Below, in pieces: positions 31,996 through 41,263 of a stretch of DNA of 64,000 nucleotides. The DNA is taken from NCBI GenBank assembly GCA_021464415.1, contig JAKCWG010000771.1, positions 203,136 through 267,135 of the forward strand. The letters run 5' to 3'. The DNA is from Lonicera japonica (Eukaryota; Streptophyta; Magnoliopsida; Dipsacales; Caprifoliaceae). The position numbers were made by a program, and so were the translations under genes. Within the stretch, counting starts at the first letter, position 1. Each line of letters opens with the position of its first letter. Under the pieces are notes generated by a model, which saw only the letters and a list, made by a program, of their open reading frames with translations, did no database searches and was not told the origin of the DNA.

Positions 31996-34900
31996 ATGGA
32001 TCAGAATACGCCGAATCGAAGTGGGAACAACCAATACAACAATGCAGCGGATCCGCCGCCCGGTCCGTTTTACCCAAACCCGGGAATGCCAAAGAACAAT
32101 ACCGCTGGGGGTCAGCCACTGCATCACACCCCATCTCTTAATGCCGATCCAAACTTGCCTAGTACAAGCGCAAACATGAACGCTCCGTTGCCAAACCCTG
32201 AGGACATGTATCGGATGTTAATGAACCTGAACCAAAGCATGGCCATGTTGCTAAGTGACAACCAAAACACTCGTGCCAAGTTGGACGAGTTGGCTAAAGG
32301 CCGCCTGCCAGAACAACCGAGGGAAACTCCGATTATTCCTCCACCACCTCCGGCACTTTCAGTTCATACAGAAGCACCACCGCCGTTCGAACAGTTGAAC
32401 CAACCCAAATACATGCATGACCCAGTTGGTAATTGGTTACACCAAGATCTTATCAATCAAGCCCCTCCACAAATGCAACCGGTTCACAAACCTTATCATG
32501 ATCCATACTATGAACCAATGAAGAGGCCCATGCGTATCCAAGGGGAGGGCCCCTCACTAGTGGAAGGTTACCGGGGGGACAAAGACTTATCAGAACTCAA
32601 GGAACAACTGAAAGCCCTTACCCAGAAAGTCGCCGAAAGTTCAAATGATTTGACCCAGTTACAGAGCTACAATTTGTACCCCGAGGCTCATTATCTGGTG
32701 GGATTTAAGATGCCGTCAATTCCAAAGTTTACAGGAACTACACCGCCGGAACTCCACCTGAAATCATATGTCCGTTCCATGAGAATCTATGATATTGGGG
32801 AAGCAGAATTGGCTAATTCTTTTCATCTTACGCTAGCTGGACCAGCCCAGAGTTGGTTTTTGAACCTCGAAAAACATCGGGTTAGATCGTGGCCGGCCAT
32901 CGTCCAAGAGTTTGTGGCACAGTACAAAACCAATGAAGAGCTTAAAGTCACAAGAAAACATTTGGAGATGGCTAAACAAAAAGAGAATGAAAGCATTAGA
33001 GAATTCGTTACGAGGTGGAGAGAATTGGCTGCCCAAATGGTGGAGCGCCTAGATGAAGAAGAACAGTTGGGAATGATAGTGAAAAATTTGAAACCCGAAA
33101 TTCGGGCTCAGATGGGTCATCAGTTCTTTAGCAGATTCAAAGCTCTGCTCCATGTGGGTAATGAAATCGAGGAGGACCTGGCCAAACAGGCCGAAATCAA
33201 GAAGTCTGCCTCTCAATACAAAAAGACTTCTACATCCGCTGTCAATCAAGTAACGTCCTATGGGTCCTATGGTAGAGGATACTCCAACAACCCTTATAGT
33301 CAAAGCTCTGTGAAAAATATTGGGGATTATCCTACACCGGGGTATCGTAACAACAATAATAACAACCCCCGGACGTTTGATCAGAACCGCTCACGGGATC
33401 GACATTTTTCACAATTACCGGGGCCGTTGGGAAAAGTGTTTGAGCAACTGAAAGAGGCTGGGATTATGTATCCCATGAATCCGAGACCTCTACCACAACA
33501 GATACCGCCTCATTGGAACATGAATGAGCGGTGCGAATATCACCAGGGATTTGGACACACTACTGATAGCTGTATGGCTCTACGGCATGCTATCCAAAAC
33601 CTGATCGATAGCAAGAGAATCCCAGATCCGTCAGCCCCAAATGTTGCCAGAAATCCCCTTCCTAATCACCGAATCAACGCTATCGACGAGGATTTAGAAG
33701 TACCAGATCCTGTATTTCTGATTAAACCCGCCGTAAATACAGACAATGTTGAAGTGTTGAAATTAGGCTATTTAAAGCCTTCACCCACAGTCACCGAATA
33801 CGTTCCTCCAAAGTCCCAGAAAATCGTCAAAGATATCGAAGACGAAACCTCATTAGGACTTTGTGTTGATGAAACTCGAACCACACGGTCACAAGAGCTA
33901 TTTAGCCCAAAGGTTAGGGGCTGGATGGAACAAATGAAGTTCATACCCGGTCTTGGGCTTGGCAAACAAAATCAAGGGATCGCCCACTTTCCACAGCTTG
34001 GGGGCAATCCAAGGCGACAAGGGCTCGGATATAACCGGGGAAAAGCAGTGAAAAGAGACATCCGTCAAAGTTTATATTCTTCACAAGTAAACATGATTGC
34101 TTTTGATTGGAGTAAAGTTTCGCAAACCGAGGAAAAGTCGCCTCCGACCGCCGTTGAGATAACTGAAAAGGCAAATGATCCAGTTGCCACGTGGGTTCAA
34201 CAGTTGACCCGTTCTGGGAGAGTTTATCAGCCGCCAAGTACCAAGCAACCTACCGATGCCTCTGCTCCCAAAGAACCAACAAAAGATCCGGAAGAAGGGC
34301 GTGTTATTGAACAGTTAAAGAAAACGCAAGCCCAAATCTCAATTTGGGGACTCTTAGTAGCATCCAAACCACATCGGATGGCCCTAATGAAAATGTTAGA
34401 TGAATCGGTTGTTCCTCTGGAATCCACCCCAAATGAGTTAACCGCAACGATCGCTTCAATGGGGATACAAAAGCAAGTAATTGGGTTTTCCGATGAAGAT
34501 CTGTCACCGCTCGGTCGAGACCATAATCAAGCCCTGCACATCACCGTCGTCGCCTATAGGATGTCTATACCTTATGTTCTTGTGGATAACGGTTCCACGA
34601 TTAATGTGTGCCCGCTGAAAACCGCTGTTCGTTTGGGTATTGACTTAACTACATTGGAAGAATCACCAGTCACGGTCAGGGCATACAACAATACCAAGAG
34701 AGAAGTACTGGGTTCCGTCATGCTGAGTATGCAAATAGGGCCGGCCACGTTTACCACTGAGTTCCAAGTCATTGACATTCCATCAAGCTTCAACTTGCTA
34801 TTGGGACGAGTTTGGCTACATGAGGTCGGAGCACTCCCTTCCTCACTTCATCAAAAAATGAAGATACCTTTCAATGGCGACATTATCATCGTTAAAGGAG

Positions 34901-35034
34901 ATCCTGAAAGAACAATAATGCCGAAAAACTCGCCAGTATTAGGGATCGGAAGCCAAGATGTCCAACTCGGGGGATTTTCGTATGAGCCGAAAGTAAAAAC
35001 TCTCACCACTCAAACTGTGAATTATCTACCCTAG
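31996..35034 (+). CDS. gag: E2 gag-protease polyprotein part (about 1012 aa)
   Basis: The first in-frame ATG is 31996. The N-terminal about 230 residues are Pro/Asn/Gln-rich. The gag capsid domain begins near residue 239 (MPSIPKFTGTTPPELHL) and includes ELANSFHLTLAGPAQSWF. A zinc-knuckle-like CEYHQGFGHTTDSC lies near residue 513. A G-patch (KFIPGLGLGKQNQGI) follows near residue 650. The aspartic protease has DNGSTIN near residue 864 and then LLLGRVWLHE. The frame ends at TAG 35032-35034 and is in phase with the pol frame that starts two codons later, so the two were probably one polyprotein. No other stop interrupts it. Confidence 0.88.
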   Translation: MDQNTPNRSGNNQYNNAADPPPGPFYPNPGMPKNNTAGGQPLHHTPSLNADPNLPSTSANMNAPLPNPEDMYRMLMNLNQSMAMLLSDNQNTRAKLDELAKGRLPEQPRETPIIPPPPPALSVHTEAPPPFEQLNQPKYMHDPVGNWLHQDLINQAPPQMQPVHKPYHDPYYEPMKRPMRIQGEGPSLVEGYRGDKDLSELKEQLKALTQKVAESSNDLTQLQSYNLYPEAHYLVGFKMPSIPKFTGTTPPELHLKSYVRSMRIYDIGEAELANSFHLTLAGPAQSWFLNLEKHRVRSWPAIVQEFVAQYKTNEELKVTRKHLEMAKQKENESIREFVTRWRELAAQMVERLDEEEQLGMIVKNLKPEIRAQMGHQFFSRFKALLHVGNEIEEDLAKQAEIKKSASQYKKTSTSAVNQVTSYGSYGRGYSNNPYSQSSVKNIGDYPTPGYRNNNNNNPRTFDQNRSRDRHFSQLPGPLGKVFEQLKEAGIMYPMNPRPLPQQIPPHWNMNERCEYHQGFGHTTDSCMALRHAIQNLIDSKRIPDPSAPNVARNPLPNHRINAIDEDLEVPDPVFLIKPAVNTDNVEVLKLGYLKPSPTVTEYVPPKSQKIVKDIEDETSLGLCVDETRTTRSQELFSPKVRGWMEQMKFIPGLGLGKQNQGIAHFPQLGGNPRRQGLGYNRGKAVKRDIRQSLYSSQVNMIAFDWSKVSQTEEKSPPTAVEITEKANDPVATWVQQLTRSGRVYQPPSTKQPTDASAPKEPTKDPEEGRVIEQLKKTQAQISIWGLLVASKPHRMALMKMLDESVVPLESTPNELTATIASMGIQKQVIGFSDEDLSPLGRDHNQALHITVVAYRMSIPYVLVDNGSTINVCPLKTAVRLGIDLTTLEESPVTVRAYNNTKREVLGSVMLSMQIGPATFTTEFQVIDIPSSFNLLLGRVWLHEVGALPSSLHQKMKIPFNGDIIIVKGDPERTIMPKNSPVLGIGSQDVQLGGFSYEPKVKTLTTQTVNYLP

Positions 35035-35040
35035 GATGAC

Positions 35041-38000
35041 ATGGCGACCATGAAGGCACAAGTTGTACAAATGATGAGGAAGATGAAATTCTTACCAGGG
35101 ATTGGCTTGGGAAAATACAAAACCGGCATTGCGCAAATGATCGAACCGTACCAACAACCGAGGCCTCTTGCTGGTCTGGGATATGCGGGAAATGGTGACT
35201 ATATAAAGAGGGCCGTATTCACTGACAGATCATTAAATGGGTGGTTCGTGAAAGAGGGTGAAGATTTCCCTTACTGCGGATTTCAAGAACCATGGGTAAA
35301 CGAAGAGGGAAAGCGACAACCGGGATTAGAAATCTTTTTCGAAGAAGACTTGTATATAGGCGAAGGCTTTACCCATACTTTCTCGTCAAAGCTAAAGATA
35401 ACCAAGCCACCTGTCGAGCCACTGGAAGAAGAAGAGATGTTGGGTGACATGTTTGAGGTTATGGCAATTGAGGAAGAAGACTATCTCGAGGACCCCGTCC
35501 ACCTCATACGTCCCGTTGATGAAGAAAAGAAGAAAAGGAGAGAGAAAAATGTTGATAGAAATGTACAAAATTTAGAATGTATGCTATCTATGCCAAATGA
35601 TGTTTCTATCAATAAAATTGACAATCTTTCCCCTTACTTTGATTCTTGTGATGTTGAAGTTATGAATGAAAATTTGAATGATGAACAAAGAATACAACCC
35701 ATTGAAGGGGACACGGTCACAATAAATTTGGGAACGACTGATGACAAAAAAGAGATAAAAATTGGGGCCGAATTAAGCCATGATGAAAAAACAGACTTAG
35801 AAAATTTGTTGAAAGAATTTGTTAATGTTTTCGCTTGGTCATACGCTGATATGCCGGGTTTAGATGCCAACATTGTGATGCATGAAATTCACACTAAACC
35901 CGAATGTAAACCTGTCAAGCAAAAGTTAAGAAAACTAGTACCTGAGTGGTCGCTCAAGGAAAAAGAGGAAGTCACAAAACAATTGGGTGTCGGATTCATA
36001 CGGGTGGTTGAATACCCTACTTGGTTGGCCAATATAGTACCGGTACCAAAAGCTAATGGCAAAGTACGGGTTTGTGTTGATTATCGCAATTTAAATGCTG
36101 CATGTCCAAAAGATGATTTTCCACTGCCAAACATTGATCTCATTGTCGACAACACTGCAAATCATGCTTTAAAATCATTCGTTGATGGGTTTGCCGGATA
36201 TAACCAAATCAAAATGCATCCTGATCATCAGGAAAAGACGGCTTTTATCACGCCATGGGGAACTTATTGTTATGCCGTCATGCCATTTGGATTGAAAAAT
36301 GCCGGGGCCACGTATCAGCGAGCCGCAACTACTCTGTTTCATGATATGATTCATAAGGAAGTCGAAGTGTATGTCGATGACATGATCATCAAATCATTAG
36401 ACCGGGCAAGTCATGTGGAGACTCTTCGTGTTTTCTTTGAACGGCTCATGCAATTTCAAATGCGTTTGAATCCTCAGAAATGTGTGTTCGGGGTCACCAA
36501 AGGCAAGATGCTGGGGTATATAGTCAGCAGAAAGGGAATTGAGGTCGATTCGGCAAAGGTTAAGGCTATTCAAGAAATTCCAGTCCCTAAAACTGAAAAG
36601 GAAATACGGGGTTTTCTCGGGAGACTACAATTCATCAGCAGATTTATTTCACAGTTGACTCGAACATGTGAACCAATTTTTAAGCTACTCCAAAAGAGCT
36701 CGGATGGGCAGTGGAACGAGCAATGCCAAGAAGCATTCGACAAGATTAAACAATATTTGGCCAAACCGCCAGTCTTGGCGCCTCCCCAAGTAGGCACTCC
36801 ATTGATACTATACATGTCAGTCAACGACTCATCAGTTGGGGCAATGTTAGCTCAACATTTGTTGAAAACAAGAACTGAACAGGCAATATACTACCTCAGC
36901 AAAAAGTTTTCTCCGGGAGAACAAAATTATACAACTTTAGAGAAATCATGCGCCGCGTTAGTTTGGGCTACCCAGAAGTTGCGACATTATATGTTGGTAT
37001 TTTCCGTGATCTTAATCTCTCGTCTAGATCCCTTGCGGTACTTGTTCGAAAAGCCAGTGTTGACTAATCGAATGGCTAAATGGGTGTTCCTACTTTCAGA
37101 ATTCGACATTTCCTATGTAACTCAAAAGGCTGTCAAAGGACAAATCATAGCAGACCACTTAGCGGGTAATCCTATTATTGACACCGACTTACAGAACTTT
37201 GGATTTCCCGACGAAGGTATCATAGAAATTACGAAAGATGATGAATGGAAAATGTATTTCGACGGGGCTTGCAACCGAAATGGGAATGGAATCGGGATCC
37301 TGCTAATTTCCCCAGATCAAACCCATGCCCCTATGTCTTTTCGCCTGGAGTTTCCTTGCACTAACAATATCGCGGAATACGAAGCATGCATTGTCGGGTT
37401 AGAAATTCCTTTGCAGAAGGGGGTTCGCAAGATTCAGGTATTCAGAGACTCCGCCCTCATTATTCATTAGATCTTGAAAAAATGGAAGATCAAAGAGGAA
37501 AAGCTTGTTCCATTCTTAGCCCAACTTGAAGAAACCTCTGAGAAATTCGACTGTATTGAATTCTTTTACATCCCGAGAACACAGAACAATTTTCCTGATG
37601 CCTTAGCTACTCTGGCCTCGATGATTGAAATTCCGGGAGAAAGAGAAGAAATTCAGATTCAGATTCAGAAGCGGATAAATCCAGTATTCTGCCTATCACT
37701 CGACGTTGAGAGTGGAAATGAGATTGATAAGAATGTTTGGTACTACGATATCTGGCAATTGCTCAAGCATAATGAGTACCCGCCTAATACCGACAAAACT
37801 ACTCGGGTCACACTTCGCCGACTTGCATCCCGATTTATCGTCTGTGCGGGAAAATTGTACCGAAGAAATGATGATGGCATACACCTTCAATGTCTTGATG
37901 AAGAAAGATCCCGAGTAATGATGTAACAAATCCACAGTGGTGAGTGTGGTCCACACATGAGCGGTCATACATTGGCACGAAAAATAGTGCGACAAGGGTA

Positions 38001-38981
38001 TTACTAGTCGACGATGCAAAAAGATTGTTTTGACTATGTCAAAGGATGTCACCAATGCCAAATATACGCCAAGGCGCATAAACTCCCACCAAAAGAGTTG
38101 TATCCCATGACATCTCCTTGGCTATTTTCCATCTGGGGTATCGACATAATTGGTAAGATCTCGCCAAAAGGAAGCAATGGGCATGAATATATTCTGGTAG
38201 CCATTGATTATTTCACCAAGTGGGTTGAAGCTGAGTCTTACAAAGATTTGAATGCCCGGAAAGTAGCTCGATTCATTCGTCAGAACATTATATGCCGATA
38301 TGGGGTGCCACATGAAATCATATCCGATAATGGGACGCATTTTGAGGGTGAAGCCAACGAAATCAAGGAAGAGTACGGCATCAAACGCCACAAATCTTCT
38401 CCTTATCGTCCGTAAACAAATGGGGCCGTTGAAGCTGCTAATAAGAATTTAAAGAACATCATTAGTAAGATGATCAGATCCGGCAGAGATTGGCCCGAAA
38501 AACTTTCATATGCACTTTGGGGATATCGAACTACTGAGAGGGTTTTACGGGATCAACACCTTTCTCCCTTACGTATGGCATGGAAGCAGTTTTACCAGTG
38601 GAAATGGAAATACCTTCTTTACGGGTTGTCTTGGAAAACCAAGTCACTGAAAGTGATTGGATAAAGGCGCGATATGAGGAGTTGGCAATGATTGATGAAA
38701 ATCGTTTGAGGGCTTCGTATCAACATCAAGGGTATCAAAAACGTGTTGCTAAAGCCTTTAATAAAAAGATCCGAGACAGAAACATCATAGTCGGAGATTT
38801 AGTACTCAAAGAGATCCGTGAACCAGCCAGAGACCCACGAGGAAAATTTTTGCCAAAGTGGACAGGCCCTTACATTATTACCAAAATCTTATCCAGTGGT
38901 GCCGTGCTCCTTACCGACATTGATGGTCAAGAGTTGAACTTACCGGTCAATCTAGACCGATTGAAGAAATACTACCAGTAA
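35041..38981 (+). pseudogene. pol: E2 pol: G-patch, RT, RNase H, archaeal-type RNase H, integrase; disabled
   Basis: Starts at ATG 35041 with a second G-patch (MKFLPGIGLGKYKTGI). The RT YVDD is near 36369-36380. The gypsy RNase H has MSVND where TDA is expected. The archaeal-type RNase H starts near 37250 (MYFDGACNRNGNGIG). Integrase keeps HMSGH, WGIDIIGKI, SDNGTHFEG and EAANKNL. Disabling changes: TAG at 37468-37470 (CAG expected), TAA at 37924-37926, TAG at 38005-38007 (TGG expected), TAA at 38413-38415 (CAA expected) and a frameshift near 38545. The C-terminal part resumes at 38580-38981 and ends LDRLKKYYQ. Confidence 0.93.
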
Positions 38982-38993
38982 GCTTGTATTCAT

Positions 38994-39105
38994 GAACTAC
39001 GGAGACCTGAGCCCCATGAGTAAAGGCAAAAGTAAAAAGATCTTTAATATACTATTTGGGGAAACGTAGGCAACCTGAATAGGACATTCAGGCCCGATCT
39101 ATTCA
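38994..39105. other. Conserved non-coding block in the convergent gap of E2
   Basis: GAGACCTGAGCCCC, then GGGGAAACGTAGGCAACCTGA and ATTCAGGCCCGATCT. It corresponds to 3863-3960 in E1 and 57056-57157 in E3, between the stops of the convergent genes. Confidence 0.62.
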
Positions 39106-39293
39106 TTATAATAATATTCATTCATTGGGACGAAAGAAGGGGGACAGAAAGAGATTTTCCATATAATCAAAGTCAAGCTACTACATACTTTTCATGTAAA
39201 CAAAACCTACATCAAACTACTGCATGCTTCTACTACGGGTCAATCTACCTACATACAAAAAGCTTTCAGTATACTAGACCTAACCTAAAGCCA

Positions 39294-40526
39294 TCAATCG
39301 TCTACAGAATATAAGATCATCTCTCGCTCCATGGTATGATAAGAAGCAAGAACTGTCTCATCTATCACTCGGGAATCCGCAAACCGGAACCACCTCATCA
39401 TCATAGGCTCATGCTCAATGGTCTGTCGAACCCGACGCCAGATATGCAACACGACATCAGACCGAGTCGCACGGGTAATGCCAACCTCTCCTGCACGAAA
39501 TCGTCGAACATAGCGGGTAGACCATAAGCTCTGCAGCGTAGTCTCCAATCTCGGGGTAACGGGAAGAGCCACCGAAGAAAAATTCCTCAGTGGAAGGGGT
39601 ATACTCAGAGGAACACCGAACTGTCTCGTTAGCCTCCCGGGTATATAGAACGATGTCTCCCTCAAACCGCGAAATCGAAGGTAGTTCTGCCCACCCATGC
39701 TCGTAATCATAGTCCTCATACGCCACCATGGAACCTCCCAACGTATCGAAGAAGAGGACTCAGAAAAACGGACAGCCCAATCATATGATGACAGACGATG
39801 AATCCGGGCGTAATCAGGACGCTGAAAGAAGTGCCGAGAGTCCCAGGGAAGCCGAGTTTCCAGATATCGAAATTTCTCAGTAACCCACATATACAGCAGA
39901 TATGGGCTACCCCGAAAGTGGCTAAGTCGGCACTGAACCACGGCGTCTAGACCATTCAGTGTCTCCGCTAGTAGGATGGGAGTCACCAAATGGCCGCATC
40001 TAGCCTCAGACACCACCCGAATAATCAAAGGATCAACCATGATGGCATCATCAGTAACTAGAAGCATCTGAGAAAAAGTAAAGATCATACAGGCAGCAGT
40101 CCGACCTGAGAAATAAGCCGGATCATCGCCATGCTGCATGAAGAAATCGGCCAGGCGACGTAAGTGGAGCCGTCCGTCTACAATCATCGGTCGACACTCA
40201 TTCTCCCGCAAACCCAATAACTCCGCCAGCATAACCCGTGGGCTCCTCGCATCCCGCAAAGACGCCAACGGCCATGAGAGGTCCTGGCGCATCAGCAAAG
40301 TGAACTCCTCGATCGTAGGGCAGAGCTCGTCTAACCCAATGCGGAAACAATGATCCTCAGCATCCCAGAACTCAGTAAGACCAAGCAAGAAAGAAAAGTT
40401 AATATCATGCGAGCACCAACGGTGAAGGTGGCTCAGGTCGCCCCAATTGAGACCGCAATCAGCCTCGGCTAAAGATACAAAGTCGGTCAGAAGGGAGAAA
40501 GAATCGTGGGTATGAAAAGTAGACAT
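39294..40526 (-). CDS. DUF7745-like antisense accessory protein, 410 aa, intact
   Basis: Single open exon opposite to pol, starting at ATG 40526. It resembles plant retroelement-associated proteins I recall as DUF7745. Visible blocks are FSFLLGLTEFWDAEDHCF, then GLDELCPTIEEFTLLM, a region with RTAACMIFTFSQMLLVTDD, SPYLLYMWVTEKF, and an Arg-rich end (RFRAGEVGITRATRS). The DELCPTIEEF block parallels GEMTLTPEDVFVLTG of the PMD protein, suggesting distant kinship. A TATA box (40611-40620) and three palindromes (from 40635) stand in front of it. A decayed homologue is at 57245-58496; E1 has none. It has no stops although pol of the same element has several. The function is unknown and DNA binding is only inferred from the promoter motifs. 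Confidence 0.82.
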   Translation of the reverse strand: MSTFHTHDSFSLLTDFVSLAEADCGLNWGDLSHLHRWCSHDINFSFLLGLTEFWDAEDHCFRIGLDELCPTIEEFTLLMRQDLSWPLASLRDARSPRVMLAELLGLRENECRPMIVDGRLHLRRLADFFMQHGDDPAYFSGRTAACMIFTFSQMLLVTDDAIMVDPLIIRVVSEARCGHLVTPILLAETLNGLDAVVQCRLSHFRGSPYLLYMWVTEKFRYLETRLPWDSRHFFQRPDYARIHRLSSYDWAVRFSESSSSIRWEVPWWRMRTMITSMGGQNYLRFRGLRETSFYIPGRLTRQFGVPLSIPLPLRNFSSVALPVTPRLETTLQSLWSTRYVRRFRAGEVGITRATRSDVVLHIWRRVRQTIEHEPMMMRWFRFADSRVIDETVLASYHTMEREMILYSVDD

Positions 40527-40610
40527 GATGATAGAGCAAGAAGAGTGGTTTTAGGCTAGAAGACTAGAGTGAATAGTGATCTTGATGAGGAAAAAGGACA
40601 AATTCGCGCT

Positions 40611-40695
40611 CTTTTTATAGCAAAAATGCACAGCCCAACCGTACGGCTGGATGCCAACCGTACAGCTAGCCTGCCAACCGTACGGCCACCCTTTG
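40611..40695 (-). promoter_or_regulatory. Promoter of the E2 DUF7745-like gene: TATA box and three palindromes
   Basis: CTATAAAAAG (minus strand, 40611-40620) is followed upstream by CCAACCGTACGGCTGG at 40635, CCAACCGTACAGCTAG at 40654 and CCAACCGTACGGCCAC at 40674, spaced 19 and 20 bp. Confidence 0.8.
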
Positions 40696-40749
40696 CGGGT
40701 GGGGCGTGCGGTTGGCTCTTCCCCTTTGGCCAAAAATCTCCGTTTTTCC

Positions 40750-41263
40750 AAAATTCTTCTTCACAATAATACATTATTGTATGAATGTTGCCAGACTCTA
40801 TTCAGGAAGAACGATCCATTCATTGCATGCATATAAGTTTAATAATCACTTGCCAACACGAGTACTTGACAATTTTCATAATTAAAATTCAGTCACTTTT
40901 AACAATTTCGCCAATGCATATAATTAATTAATCATCTTTTATTTTTCTCAAGTTCAAAATGTTTTTTACCAACATGTGTTATATAACCATTTCTTCCAAA
41001 CACAATCACAATAAATATTACAACATTCACAACACATCACAAGCAAACATGTTTTCTCTAAAAAGCATAAATATTTTATTCATAAAGCAAAACCGATCAC
41101 ACTGATAAATCAACGTCTTTTCTTAACAAAACAAACATATTTAAAATTAACCACTAAATTAACAAAGTTTTTATTAAAAAACATAACTAAGTTAACTAAC
41201 TCAAATTAAAATTGTTTTTTCTAAAAACAAAACCTAACATTATCGACCCATCACTCAAAAACG
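40750..41263. other. AT-rich spacer between the two E2 antisense genes
   Basis: No coding sequence or repeat was seen. It joins the upstream side of the DUF7745-like promoter to the 3' end of the PMD gene. Confidence 0.5.

Noticed and set aside
35032..35034. TAG between the E2 protease and pol frames as a programmed readthrough site
   Set aside because: The frame is in phase, but E2 has other stop mutations and E3 has no matching stop in its (frameshifted) counterpart, so decay is the simpler reading.
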